Shown here in pieces: positions 23,921 to 32,543 of a stretch of DNA of 64,000 nucleotides. How positions within the stretch are numbered: position 1 is the stretch's first letter; each line of letters starts with the position of its first letter. The notes beneath the pieces are model-generated. The model worked only from the letters and a program-made list of their open reading frames with translations. It did not search any database and had not been told where the DNA came from. Position numbers and translations under genes: made by a program. The DNA is from DSBG01 sp049975365 (lineage in GTDB: Bacteria; Desulfobacterota; Desulfomonilia; UBA1062), in the NCBI GenBank assembly GCA_049975365.1, contig JBNGDS010000005.1, forward strand, positions 12,996 through 76,995, in the 5' to 3' direction.

Positions 23921-26386
23921 TCACTCGATCCTGAGCGCCCTCAGGCGGAGAGAGTTTACAATCACGGATACCGAACTGAAACTCATGGCTGCTGCAGCGA
24001 TCATGGGGCTCAACAGGAGTCCGAACACGGGGTAGAGAACACCTGCAGCCAGCGGCACACACAGGGCGTTGTAAAAGAATGCGAAGAACAGATTCTGCTT
24101 GATATTGCGCATGGCAGCCATGCTGAGGACGCGTGCGTTCACGATACCCCTGAGATCACCTTTGACCAGGGTAACCCGGGCACTCTCCATGGCCACATCG
24201 GTACCAGTCCCCATCGCGATTCCCACGTGTGCCTGGGCAAGTGCAGGAGCATCGTTGATGCCGTCTCCCGCCATCGCTACAATTTTTCCCGAGTCCTGCA
24301 GGGTTTTCACCTCAAAGGCCTTGTCCTGTGGCAGGATTTCTGCCTTTACTTCGTCAATCCCAAGCTGTTCAGCCACAAAGCGGGCAGCCGCGGCATTGTC
24401 CCCAGTCAGCATCACGATCCTGATACCTGCCTGATGAAGGCGATCGATTGCGGCAGGGGAAGTCTTCTTGATGGGGTCCGAGACGCTGATGGCACCGGAG
24501 ACGATGCCGTCTACAGCAATGTACAGGACGCTCTGACCGGAATCCCGAAGATGCCGTGTGCGTTCTTCAAGATCATCTGGATTCATGTCGAGTTCAGAGA
24601 GGAATCGGGCAGTTCCAACAGCGACATGACGTCCATTCACCGTCCCCGTGACTCCCTTACCTGGGTGTGAGGTAAAATCCTCTGAAGTTGCCAGAGAAAC
24701 ACCACGTGATTCTGCCCCTTGTATGATGGCGCTGGCAAGCGGGTGTTCACTCCCGCGTTCCAGACTCGCGGCAAGCCCCAGGAGTGTCCGCTCATCCCAA
24801 TCCGGTGATGAGACGATTTCCGTCAGCTGCGGTTTTCCCTCAGTCAGCGTCCCGGTCTTGTCGAGAACGAGGGTATCGACTTTCCGCATGGTCTCAATGG
24901 CTTCTGCATCCCTGAACAGGACCCCGAGTGTCGCACCCTTCCCTGTGGCTACCATGATGGACATGGGGGTAGCCAGTCCAAGAGCACACGGGCAGGCAAT
25001 GATGAGAACGGATACCGCCGCTATGACTGCATAGGCCAACCGCGGTTCAGGTCCGATCAGTGACCATATAAGAAACGCGATCCCCGAGACCAGGATCACT
25101 GCGGGAACAAAATACCCGGAGACTACATCGGCGAGCCTCTGTATAGGAGCCCTGCTCCTCTGCGCCTCGGAGACCATCTGGACGATCTGGGCGAGGACTG
25201 TGTCTGATCCGACCTTTTCGGCCCTCATCAAAAGAGATCCGGTTGTGTTTACCGTGGCGCCCACCAGCGAAGCGCCGGATGACTTTTCCACAGGGATGGG
25301 CTCTCCTGTAATCATTGACTCATCAACGCTGCTTGTCCCTTCCACCACGACTCCATCCACCGGGATCTTTTCACCCGGACGTATCCTCAACAGATCACCA
25401 GGGCGTACATCCTGGAGAGGCACATCCTCTTCTGATCCATCGGGGTTTACGTTCCTCGCGTATTTCGGAGCGAGTCCGAGCAGGGATCTGATGGCTTCAC
25501 CGGTCTTGCTCCTGGCTCTCAGTTCCATGACCTGCCCCAGGAGCACAAGGGTTACGATGACGGATGCGGCTTCAAAGTATACCCCTACCAGGCCCTCCGG
25601 GTTTCTGAAAGATTCGGGGAAGGCCCAGGGGAAGAGCAGGGCGATGGTACTGTAGGTGAAGGAGACTAGGACCCCGAGCCCGATGAGGGTGAACATGTTC
25701 AAGCTTCGATGGAGCAGGGACTGCCATGCACGCTCGAGAAGAGGCCATCCTGCCCAGATCACAACCGGCGTTGCGAGAACCCCTTCAAGGAGAGAAAGAA
25801 TCCTTCCCGAGAGCAGAGATTCGAGCATTGCGAGCCCGAGCATGTCCCGCATGGCGATGACAAACACGGGGATGGTGAACACAAGCCCGAACCAGAAGCG
25901 TTTCTTCATGTCTTCGTATTCGGGGGAGATCTCCTCTCCGGCGGATGGAGAAATCTGCTCCAGGGCCATGCCGCACTTCGGACACGATCCCGGAGTGTCC
26001 TGCACGATCTCCGGGTGCATTGGGCATGTCCAGCGAGAACCTCCCAGGAACAGACCCGGAGATTCACGCTCCAGGGTCATCCCGCACTTTGGGCACGAAC
26101 CGGATGAGGGGGCATGGACTTCTGGATGCATGGGACAGGTATATGCTCCAGCGGCGTGGTCTCCAGAGGATGATCCATGCATTCGGCCAAGATAGCGTTC
26201 CGGGTGCTTGCGGAATGCCTCCATGCACTGCATGCTGCAGAAATAATAGGTCTTTCCCTTGTACTCCAGGGGGTGAAATGCAGTGCTGTCATGTGTTCTC
26301 ATCGAGCACACCGGATCCACAAATTCAGATCTTTCCTCGGCTGTATGACTCTGACAGCACTGATTGGTCTTCTCGGTATCCTCCAT
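23921..26386 (-). CDS. copA: Cu(+)-type P1B ATPase with N-terminal YHS and two heavy-metal-binding domains
   Basis: 821 residues from the ATG preceded by AGGGAG; the frame is open 38 codons further but without a ribosome-binding site. Order: YHS domain (~20-65, VDPVCSM...YYFCSMQCMEAF), two HMBD repeats each with CPMHPE and CPKCGM (~78-110 and ~117-145), eight predicted helices, actuator loop SMITGEPIPVEK, CPC in IACPCALGLATPM, DKTGTLTEG phosphorylation site, SEHPLASAI and hinge GDGINDAPALAQA. The CPC, the FFYN in helix 7 and MSFSS in helix 8 indicate Cu(I) export. There is no CxxC-type HMA domain. It has its own promoter and lies upstream of a two-component system on the same strand. Confidence 0.92.
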   Translation of the reverse strand: MEDTEKTNQCCQSHTAEERSEFVDPVCSMRTHDSTAFHPLEYKGKTYYFCSMQCMEAFRKHPERYLGRMHGSSSGDHAAGAYTCPMHPEVHAPSSGSCPKCGMTLERESPGLFLGGSRWTCPMHPEIVQDTPGSCPKCGMALEQISPSAGEEISPEYEDMKKRFWFGLVFTIPVFVIAMRDMLGLAMLESLLSGRILSLLEGVLATPVVIWAGWPLLERAWQSLLHRSLNMFTLIGLGVLVSFTYSTIALLFPWAFPESFRNPEGLVGVYFEAASVIVTLVLLGQVMELRARSKTGEAIRSLLGLAPKYARNVNPDGSEEDVPLQDVRPGDLLRIRPGEKIPVDGVVVEGTSSVDESMITGEPIPVEKSSGASLVGATVNTTGSLLMRAEKVGSDTVLAQIVQMVSEAQRSRAPIQRLADVVSGYFVPAVILVSGIAFLIWSLIGPEPRLAYAVIAAVSVLIIACPCALGLATPMSIMVATGKGATLGVLFRDAEAIETMRKVDTLVLDKTGTLTEGKPQLTEIVSSPDWDERTLLGLAASLERGSEHPLASAIIQGAESRGVSLATSEDFTSHPGKGVTGTVNGRHVAVGTARFLSELDMNPDDLEERTRHLRDSGQSVLYIAVDGIVSGAISVSDPIKKTSPAAIDRLHQAGIRIVMLTGDNAAAARFVAEQLGIDEVKAEILPQDKAFEVKTLQDSGKIVAMAGDGINDAPALAQAHVGIAMGTGTDVAMESARVTLVKGDLRGIVNARVLSMAAMRNIKQNLFFAFFYNALCVPLAAGVLYPVFGLLLSPMIAAAAMSFSSVSVIVNSLRLRALRIE

Positions 26387-26481
26387 GGCCGCTCCCTTCA
26401 TCGAGCGTGCGGGTTCTTGGTCCTCTGTTTTGCTGCGTGTGTCATGCTCTCTGCCAGAATCCGCGTTCTGTCTTACCGTGA

Positions 26482-26510
26482 TACATAATGTCAGGTGCAA
26501 GAGATATCAA
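26482..26510 (-). promoter_or_regulatory. Predicted promoter of the copper ATPase gene
   Basis: On the minus strand: TTGATA (26510-26505), 17-nt spacer, TATGTA (26487-26482), giving a ~90-nt leader. The 17-nt spacer is normal; a CueR-type MerR promoter would be expected to have 19-20 nt, so CueR control is not supported. Confidence 0.6.
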
Positions 26511-26556
26511 GGAACCAGGAGGTTCCCGTCCCATCCAGGGGAGTGGAGAACGCGGA

Positions 26557-28971
26557 TCAGGAGGGTGAAAAGATGGTTTCCACCTTGATGAGGTCCTCTG
26601 GGCCAAAAATTCCGTCTGAACACTGGTTCAGGATCAACAGCGGTGATACAGTCCTGCCCTGGCAGAACGCAATGGTGAGAGACCTCTCATCCCAGGAAAC
26701 CAGAAAATCTGACGCCTTTAGAGGCATTCCCTCTTTCAGGATCGTGGTGTCGGGTTCAACGACAAGACGAAAGGGCTTCTTCACGACATACACGTATGCC
26801 TTCACCGGCTTCAAAGATTCCTGTCTGCAGGAAAAGACCTGTGCGCCGTTCGGGAGGTGGGCATTCAGCCTCTTCATGAGGGGATCGGGATCGTATTCCT
26901 GTCTGAATTCAACCTGGAAGTATTCGCTCTTCGAGGGGATTCCAAATGTCGTCGGGGGGGTAAGGCTGAGCTTCATGATAGGGCTGAACCCCTTTGAATA
27001 CACTACGTCGAGCTCTGCCCGACGGAGTGAGCGTTTGATCATTTCAGAGAATTCCCTCGGGGAGATGAATCGTATCTCATCCTGCTTGGTAATTCCTAGA
27101 ACATACGAAACCGCACACTGCCCAGGGTGCTCGGTGAAGAGCAGAACAGGTTCTTGATCACCGCGGATGATGTTTTTCAGGTCATTGCCACACACCCCGC
27201 ATCCTGTACACCCTGCATCCCTGCAGTCCTGTGTGGACTGGCCGGCGTATGCACGAGATCGCTCGCTCAGGAGGAACTCCCTGTCGAGAGTCATGTCTAT
27301 GAATTCCCAGGGCAATTCTTGCCCGGTGTCCCGTGGAGCGAGGTATGATGCCGGGTCTATACCCCGTGCTTCGAAGGCCTTTTCCCATGCGTGGCTATCG
27401 AAGCTGTCACCCCACCCATCGAGGTAGGCACCGAGTGTCTCTGCTGCCTCGATCACTTCTGAGAGCCTGCTGTCACCACGGGCAAAGACCCCCTCCAGGA
27501 ATGACAGCTTGGGTTCATGCCACTTGAGGGAAAGATTCCTCTGTCTGAGATGCTTCTGGAGGAAAGAAAGGATCTGGCGGTGTCGGTCCATGGATATCTG
27601 CCCTTCCCACTGAAACGGGGTGAACGGCTTCGGGATAAAGGCCGAGATGCTGATGGTGATCTTCCCCCGGAAAATCTTCTGGAGAGCTCGTGACAGGGAG
27701 TCGATGGCGGCCACGTCTGTGTCCGTCTCCAGTGGCAGGCCCACCATGAAATACAGTTTCATGGATCTCCAGCCGAGATCCCTGATGATCTCCGCACTTC
27801 TGAACAGGTCCTCCTCGGTGTTTCCCTTGTTGATGACAGTCCGGAGATGTTCAGTTGCAGCTTCCGGTGCCATTGTGAAGCCGGGCTTCCGTACAGAGGC
27901 GACGATTTTCGCCACCTTCTGGGTAATCCCTTCCACCCGGAGCGAGGGGATTCCCACGGAAACCTCTCTGCTCGGACAGTGGATGGATTCAATCAGACTG
28001 TTGAGATAGGACAAGTCCGTCATGGACAATGCAAGCATGGCAAGGGTGTCATATCCTGTCGACGTGAGGCCGTCCCGGTACGATTCCACCACAGAAGAGA
28101 AAGAACGCTCCCTGTACGGGCGGTAGATCATTCCGGCCTGGCAGAACCTGCACCCCCTCGTGCACCCCCGTGCAACTTCAACGCCTACACGGTCGTGGAT
28201 AATGGAAATGTTGGGAACTACCGGGCTCCGGGGAAAGGGGTACCTGTCTAGATCATCGAGGATTCGCCGAACGGGCTGGGTTGTGCCCCCTGGTCTGTAG
28301 ACCCCCTCAATCCTGCTCATGGCTGCGATACGCTCGTTCCTGTCAGGTGTCTCCAGGCAGATGCTGGCCATTTCCCGGACCACGTCCTCCCCATCACCGA
28401 TGACAACGAAGTCAATGAAGTCGAGTACAGGCAAGGGATTGACACAGCAGGTTCCGCCGGCGATCACGATGGGGTCTTTTTCGCTCCGTTCGTTCGCATG
28501 GACAGGGATACCGGAGAGCTTGAGCATCCGCACCAGTGATGTGTAGGAGAGTTCATAGAGAAGCGAAAAACCCAGAACATCGAAGTCCCTGACAGGACGT
28601 TTCTCTTCGAGGCTGAACAGCGGAATCTTTCGCAACTGCATCTCTCGAGCCATATCATGCCAGGGGGCAAACACCCTCTGCGCCCACACGGACGGAATTG
28701 TGTTCAAAATGTTGTAGAGGATCTTGATGCCCGCATGGGACATGCCGATTTCATAGACATCAGGAAACGCGAGGGCAAAACGAACCCTCACGTCAGAGGG
28801 ATTCTTGACGACCTGATTGACTTCACCACCGATGTATCTGCCAGGCCTGATAACAGAACTGAAGAGCCGAACATCATCCTCTGTCAAGATTTCTTCTTCC
28901 CCTTTTCCTGTTTCTGTGAGGGGCCATTTCCCAGGATACACGGCACCTTTCCTCTGTAGGATGCGCCGCAC
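26557..28971 (-). CDS. Radical SAM protein fused to DUF2344 (TIGR03960/TIGR03936 type)
   Basis: Up to 804 residues. The N-terminal third (GRYIGGEVNQVVKNPSD, FALAFPDVYEIGMSHAGIKI) is the B12-binding-like domain of the TIGR03960 group. The radical SAM cluster motif GCTRGCRFCQAGM lies near residue 280. A C-terminal domain (DEIRFISPREFSEMIKRSL, then KGFSPIMKLSLTPPT) is the DUF2344/TIGR03936 domain, often a separate gene but fused here. The reaction is not established; family members lie near ribosomal or tRNA-modification genes in many genomes. The start is ambiguous: GTG 28971, GTG 28941 (preceded by AGGAAAGG) and TTG 28887 are all possible. Confidence 0.88.
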   Translation of the reverse strand: MRRILQRKGAVYPGKWPLTETGKGEEEILTEDDVRLFSSVIRPGRYIGGEVNQVVKNPSDVRVRFALAFPDVYEIGMSHAGIKILYNILNTIPSVWAQRVFAPWHDMAREMQLRKIPLFSLEEKRPVRDFDVLGFSLLYELSYTSLVRMLKLSGIPVHANERSEKDPIVIAGGTCCVNPLPVLDFIDFVVIGDGEDVVREMASICLETPDRNERIAAMSRIEGVYRPGGTTQPVRRILDDLDRYPFPRSPVVPNISIIHDRVGVEVARGCTRGCRFCQAGMIYRPYRERSFSSVVESYRDGLTSTGYDTLAMLALSMTDLSYLNSLIESIHCPSREVSVGIPSLRVEGITQKVAKIVASVRKPGFTMAPEAATEHLRTVINKGNTEEDLFRSAEIIRDLGWRSMKLYFMVGLPLETDTDVAAIDSLSRALQKIFRGKITISISAFIPKPFTPFQWEGQISMDRHRQILSFLQKHLRQRNLSLKWHEPKLSFLEGVFARGDSRLSEVIEAAETLGAYLDGWGDSFDSHAWEKAFEARGIDPASYLAPRDTGQELPWEFIDMTLDREFLLSERSRAYAGQSTQDCRDAGCTGCGVCGNDLKNIIRGDQEPVLLFTEHPGQCAVSYVLGITKQDEIRFISPREFSEMIKRSLRRAELDVVYSKGFSPIMKLSLTPPTTFGIPSKSEYFQVEFRQEYDPDPLMKRLNAHLPNGAQVFSCRQESLKPVKAYVYVVKKPFRLVVEPDTTILKEGMPLKASDFLVSWDERSLTIAFCQGRTVSPLLILNQCSDGIFGPEDLIKVETIFSPS

Positions 28972-29065
28972 CCTCTGAACGGTTCACGTCCCGCCGGCCC
29001 ATGGGTAGAAGAGGCTACCTTTTCCAGGCAGGTTCGTCAATTCCATCATTGCAGGTTCTTCCTCC

Positions 29066-29094
29066 TTGCCACTGCCAGAATGTCATGCTAAGTG
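29066..29094 (+). promoter_or_regulatory. Possible promoter of the RodZ-like gene
   Basis: TTGCCA (29066-29071), 17-nt spacer, TAAGTG (29089-29094). The -35 is good, the -10 weak. A start near 29101 would leave a very short leader before ATG 29113. Confidence 0.3.
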
Positions 29095-29112
29095 GATGAA
29101 AGAGGAGGGGAT

Positions 29113-29583
29113 ATGTCTGAAGACAAGCTCACCTTGGGGGAATATTTCAGGAGAGAGAGAGAAGAGAAGGGTCTCGACCTGAAGGAAATCGAAGAGCGGA
29201 CAAAGATCCCTGCCCAGACACTGCGCTTTCTGGAAGACGATCAGATAGACATGCTCCCCCCGAAGGTGTTTCTCAGGGGATTCCTCCAGGTGATCAGCAG
29301 GGAGTTCGACTTCAATGAGGAAGAACTGCTGACTCGTCTTGAAGAGGTGATCGCTGTAAAGACGGCCTCTGCAAAGCCTTTCCACGATCTGACATATCCA
29401 CGGGGAAAAAACCTGACTGCACTCATCACCGGCGCGGTGGTGATTCTGATCCTCGCAATCATAGTCGGCATCACCATGAAACAGTGCAAAGATCCTCAGG
29501 AACAGGGAAGCCTTGAGACATACGCCTCCTTCTCTGTGGATGAAGAGCCTCGATTTTTCAACCAGACCACATTTTTCCTGTAA
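29113..29583 (+). CDS. RodZ-like helix-turn-helix membrane protein (short form)
   Basis: 156 residues. The N-terminal HTH_25 domain (TLGEYFRREREEKGLDLKE, then LRFLEDDQIDMLPPKVFLRG) matches RodZ. One transmembrane helix follows (~105-127, LTALITGAVVILILAIIVGI). The periplasmic part is only ~30 residues, so the usual DUF4115 domain is missing. In the family, RodZ links the MreB cytoskeleton to the cell wall; whether this short form does so or acts as a membrane-tethered regulator is open. GAGGAGGGG precedes the ATG. The mgtE gene follows 35 nt downstream on the same strand. Confidence 0.82.
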   Translation: MSEDKLTLGEYFRREREEKGLDLKEIEERTKIPAQTLRFLEDDQIDMLPPKVFLRGFLQVISREFDFNEEELLTRLEEVIAVKTASAKPFHDLTYPRGKNLTALITGAVVILILAIIVGITMKQCKDPQEQGSLETYASFSVDEEPRFFNQTTFFL

Positions 29584-29618
29584 AACCTCTGAAAGAGCTA
29601 TCTGCCAAGGGGGGCGGC

Positions 29619-30959
29619 ATGCCGGTCAAGCCATCCGATGTTAAGCTACTGAAAGAGTACATCGAAAAGGGATGGGAATTCCATATCATCGATATGCTCT
29701 ATGATCTCGAGCCGGTGGAGATCGCGGAGCTTATCGAGGCACTGGACGAGGAATCCAGAGGCAAGTTCTTTCTGCTCCTTGACGTTGACACCGCTTCAGA
29801 GGTCATTGCAGAACTCTCGAGCGAGTCTGTTGAGGATGTCCTCGATGATATAACGGACACAGAGCTCGCTAGAATCATAGAAGATATGGATTCGGATGAT
29901 GCTGCAGATCTTCTGGGAGGTCTTCACACAGAACGGGCAGAACGGGTTCTTGCAGCCTTGGGCCCCAAGGAATCATCAGAAATCAAGGCGCTGCTCGGTT
30001 ATCCCGAGGATACAGCGGGCGGGATCATGCAGCGGGAGCTTCTCTCCGTGCACCCCAACACGACCGTGGATGAAGTGATCGCACAGATCAGACAGCTTCA
30101 CGAAGAGATCGACAACATCCATTTGGTCTATGTCGTGGACAGCAAGGGCATCCTCGTGGGGACTGTCCCTTTAGTGAACCTCATCCTCTCGAAACCGGAC
30201 ACTGCAGTTTCCCAGATCATGGATGTGGACCCACTCACCGTCCCTGTGGCCATGGACCAGGAGGATGCTGCCCGGCTCTTCAAAAAGTACGACAAGGTCG
30301 TCATGCCGGTTGTGGATGATGAAGGGGCACTGCTCGGCAGGATCACGGTGGATGATATCGTGGACATCATGGACGAGGAGGCCACCGAGGACATGTTCAT
30401 GATGGCAGGTGCCGAGGAGGACATCCTGAGTTCCTCTATCATGAAGAACGCGTCCACCAGGATACCATGGCTTTTTGTCTGTTGGCTAGGAGGAGTGCTC
30501 ACCACGTTCCTCATCAAGGGCTTTGAGTCGACACTTACTCAGCTCGTGGGTCTTGCCGCGTTCATGCCCATCATCCTGGGAATGGGGGGAAACGTGGCCG
30601 CTCAGTCGGTAGCGTTGATCGTGAGGGGGATAGCCACCGGTGTGTCCACCTCCACGCACTTCTTGGATATCGTGTTCAAGCAGATCGGAGTCGGTATTCT
30701 GCTGGGAGCACTATATGGTATCATGCTGGGGGGTATCGCCTTTGTGCTCTACCCCGGGGATATGAAGATGAGCATCGTCGTTGGGCTTGCGATCCTGAAC
30801 TCCATGACCTTGGCGGCTTTCCTTGGGACAGCGCTGCCTATCCTCTTTTACAAATTCGGCAAAGATCCTGCGGTCGCCTCTGCCCCATTTGTCACCACGG
30901 CAATGGATCTACTGGGAGTTTTCGCCTATTTTCTCATTGCAGCGGCCCTTCTCTTCTAA
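29619..30959 (+). CDS. mgtE: Magnesium transporter MgtE
   Basis: 446 residues in the standard MgtE order: N-terminal helical domain (LDDITDTELARIIEDMDSDD, ~1-125), two CBS domains (~130-255, with GTVPLVNLILSK and GRITVDDIVDIMDEEATED), a plug helix, then five transmembrane helices (ARIPWLFV region onward, with the selectivity-region sequence GMGGNVAAQS). It forms a homodimeric Mg2+ channel gated by intracellular Mg2+ bound between N and CBS domains. The ATG follows AAGGGGGG. recO starts seven bases after the stop, so co-transcription is likely. Confidence 0.95.
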   Translation: MPVKPSDVKLLKEYIEKGWEFHIIDMLYDLEPVEIAELIEALDEESRGKFFLLLDVDTASEVIAELSSESVEDVLDDITDTELARIIEDMDSDDAADLLGGLHTERAERVLAALGPKESSEIKALLGYPEDTAGGIMQRELLSVHPNTTVDEVIAQIRQLHEEIDNIHLVYVVDSKGILVGTVPLVNLILSKPDTAVSQIMDVDPLTVPVAMDQEDAARLFKKYDKVVMPVVDDEGALLGRITVDDIVDIMDEEATEDMFMMAGAEEDILSSSIMKNASTRIPWLFVCWLGGVLTTFLIKGFESTLTQLVGLAAFMPIILGMGGNVAAQSVALIVRGIATGVSTSTHFLDIVFKQIGVGILLGALYGIMLGGIAFVLYPGDMKMSIVVGLAILNSMTLAAFLGTALPILFYKFGKDPAVASAPFVTTAMDLLGVFAYFLIAAALLF

Positions 30960-30966
30960 GGAGCAC

Positions 30967-31668
30967 ATGCCGAGAGTTACCACGGACGCCATCATTATCG
31001 GACACATCGACTACCTAGAATCTGACAAGATTATCTGTGCACTCACTCGAGATCACGGGATCATCAACGCCATCGCGAGGGGGGCAAAGCGGAGCAAGAA
31101 ACGCTTTCCGGGAACCCTCGAGCCTTTCTGTGAAGTCGTACTCGAGCTCTTTTCCCGCAGGGGGATGGATCTCTACCGGATTGAATCTGCCACGTTGCGA
31201 ACTGCGAACCTCGGCATCCGGGAGGATCTCGCGCTGTTCGCCCATGCATCCATCCTGCTGGAGGTGATTCGGGAGCATCTCGGCCCACAGGATCCGAGCC
31301 CAGAAGCCTTTGAGTGTCTCAAGGGGGCCCTCACATCCATGGAGAGCGCCCGGCACTGGTTTTCCGTATGGAGCATTGCCCTCCTCAGCATCCTCAGAAC
31401 CCTCGGGTATGGAATAGATCTTACAGGACCCATAAAGGAATGTGGGGACACGCTGTCCCCCTTTTCCAGGCTTTCTCCTGAGGCCTTCGTGTGTCTGGAG
31501 AAAGGCATGGCGCTCGATCCCGGGGTGCTCACCAAGCTCTCTGTTGGCCATTCAGCTCAACGGGAGATCACGAGGTGTCTTCTTCAGGTGTGCACGACAA
31601 TCTCCGAGAAACCTCTCAAGACCGCGGCCTTCTTGGCAAAGCTGCTTGACCTCGATATGAACCAGTGA
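30967..31668 (+). CDS. recO: DNA repair protein RecO
   Basis: 233 residues. The N-terminal OB-fold region (TTDAIIIGHIDYLESDKIICALTRDHGII, AIARGAKRSKKRFPGTLEPF) is typical of RecO. The helical C-terminal part follows but lacks the CxxC zinc site found in many RecO proteins. RecO loads RecA on SSB-coated DNA in the RecFOR pathway. The ATG has AAGGAG four bases upstream. The end lies just before glyQ, giving the order mgtE-recO-glyQ-glyS-dgt on one strand with spacings of 14 nt or less. Confidence 0.9.
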   Translation: MPRVTTDAIIIGHIDYLESDKIICALTRDHGIINAIARGAKRSKKRFPGTLEPFCEVVLELFSRRGMDLYRIESATLRTANLGIREDLALFAHASILLEVIREHLGPQDPSPEAFECLKGALTSMESARHWFSVWSIALLSILRTLGYGIDLTGPIKECGDTLSPFSRLSPEAFVCLEKGMALDPGVLTKLSVGHSAQREITRCLLQVCTTISEKPLKTAAFLAKLLDLDMNQ

Positions 31669-31682
31669 TACATGAGGGAGCC

Positions 31683-32543
31683 ATGGAATTTCAGGACGTC
31701 ATCCTCAAATTGCAGGACTATTGGTCACGATACGGGTGCCTGATCGCTCAGCCATATGACCTCGAAGTGGGGGCCGGGACCTTCAACCCCGCCACCTTTT
31801 TGAGGGCGCTGGGGCCTGACCCATGGAACGTGGCATATGTTGAGCCATCCCGACGGCCTACAGACGGACGGTACGGCGAAAACCCCAACCGGCTGCAGCA
31901 CTACTACCAATATCAGGTAATCCTGAAGCCCTCTCCCCTTGAAGTCCAGGAGATTTACCTGGACAGTCTCAGGCATCTGGGAATCAACACCCTGGAGCAC
32001 GACATCCGTTTCGTGGAGGACGATTGGGAGTCCCCGACCCTTGGGGCATGGGGCCTGGGTTGGGAGGTATGGCTTGACGGTATGGAGATCACCCAGTTCA
32101 CGTACTTCCAGCAGGTGGGCGGGTTCGACCTCGATCCGGTGTGCACCGAGATCACCTACGGACTCGAACGCATCGCAATGTTTCTTCAGAACGCGAGCTC
32201 TGTCTATGACATCCTTTGGAAGGGAGAGGTCACATACGGGTATGTTCACCATGCAGGAGAGGTCCAGTGGTCGAAGTACAATTTCGAGCACGCCAGTGTC
32301 CCGATGCTGCTTGATCTTTTCCGGCTCTATGAGGACGAAGGCAAGCGTACGGCTCAGATCGGCCTGTGCCTTCCGACTTATGACATGTGCCTCAAGTGCT
32401 CCCATCTGTTCAACCTGCTGGATGCGCGCAACGCCATCAGCACGACCGAGCGTCAGTCCTATGTCCTGCGAGTGAGGGAACTGGCGAGGCTGTCGGCCAA
32501 GCTGTACCTCGATGATATCCAGACAAGGAATCAGGACCCATGA
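31683..32543 (+). CDS. glyQ: Glycyl-tRNA synthetase alpha subunit
   Basis: 286 residues starting MEFQDVILKLQDYWSRYGC, the conserved GlyQ N-terminus. QPYDLEVGAGTFNPATFLRAL, EPSRRPTDGRYGENPNRLQHYYQ and YGLERIAMFLQ are class II catalytic motifs. The ATG is preceded by GAGGGAG; an upstream in-frame GTG at 31665 overlaps the recO stop but adds non-conserved residues. The alpha subunit holds the aminoacylation site of the bacterial alpha2-beta2 GlyRS. No T-box leader is present. Confidence 0.97.
   Translation: MEFQDVILKLQDYWSRYGCLIAQPYDLEVGAGTFNPATFLRALGPDPWNVAYVEPSRRPTDGRYGENPNRLQHYYQYQVILKPSPLEVQEIYLDSLRHLGINTLEHDIRFVEDDWESPTLGAWGLGWEVWLDGMEITQFTYFQQVGGFDLDPVCTEITYGLERIAMFLQNASSVYDILWKGEVTYGYVHHAGEVQWSKYNFEHASVPMLLDLFRLYEDEGKRTAQIGLCLPTYDMCLKCSHLFNLLDARNAISTTERQSYVLRVRELARLSAKLYLDDIQTRNQDP

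Noticed and set aside
31600..31683. T-box leader upstream of glyQ
   Set aside because: The intergenic space is only 14 nt and no T-box sequence or terminator is present; the same holds for hisS.
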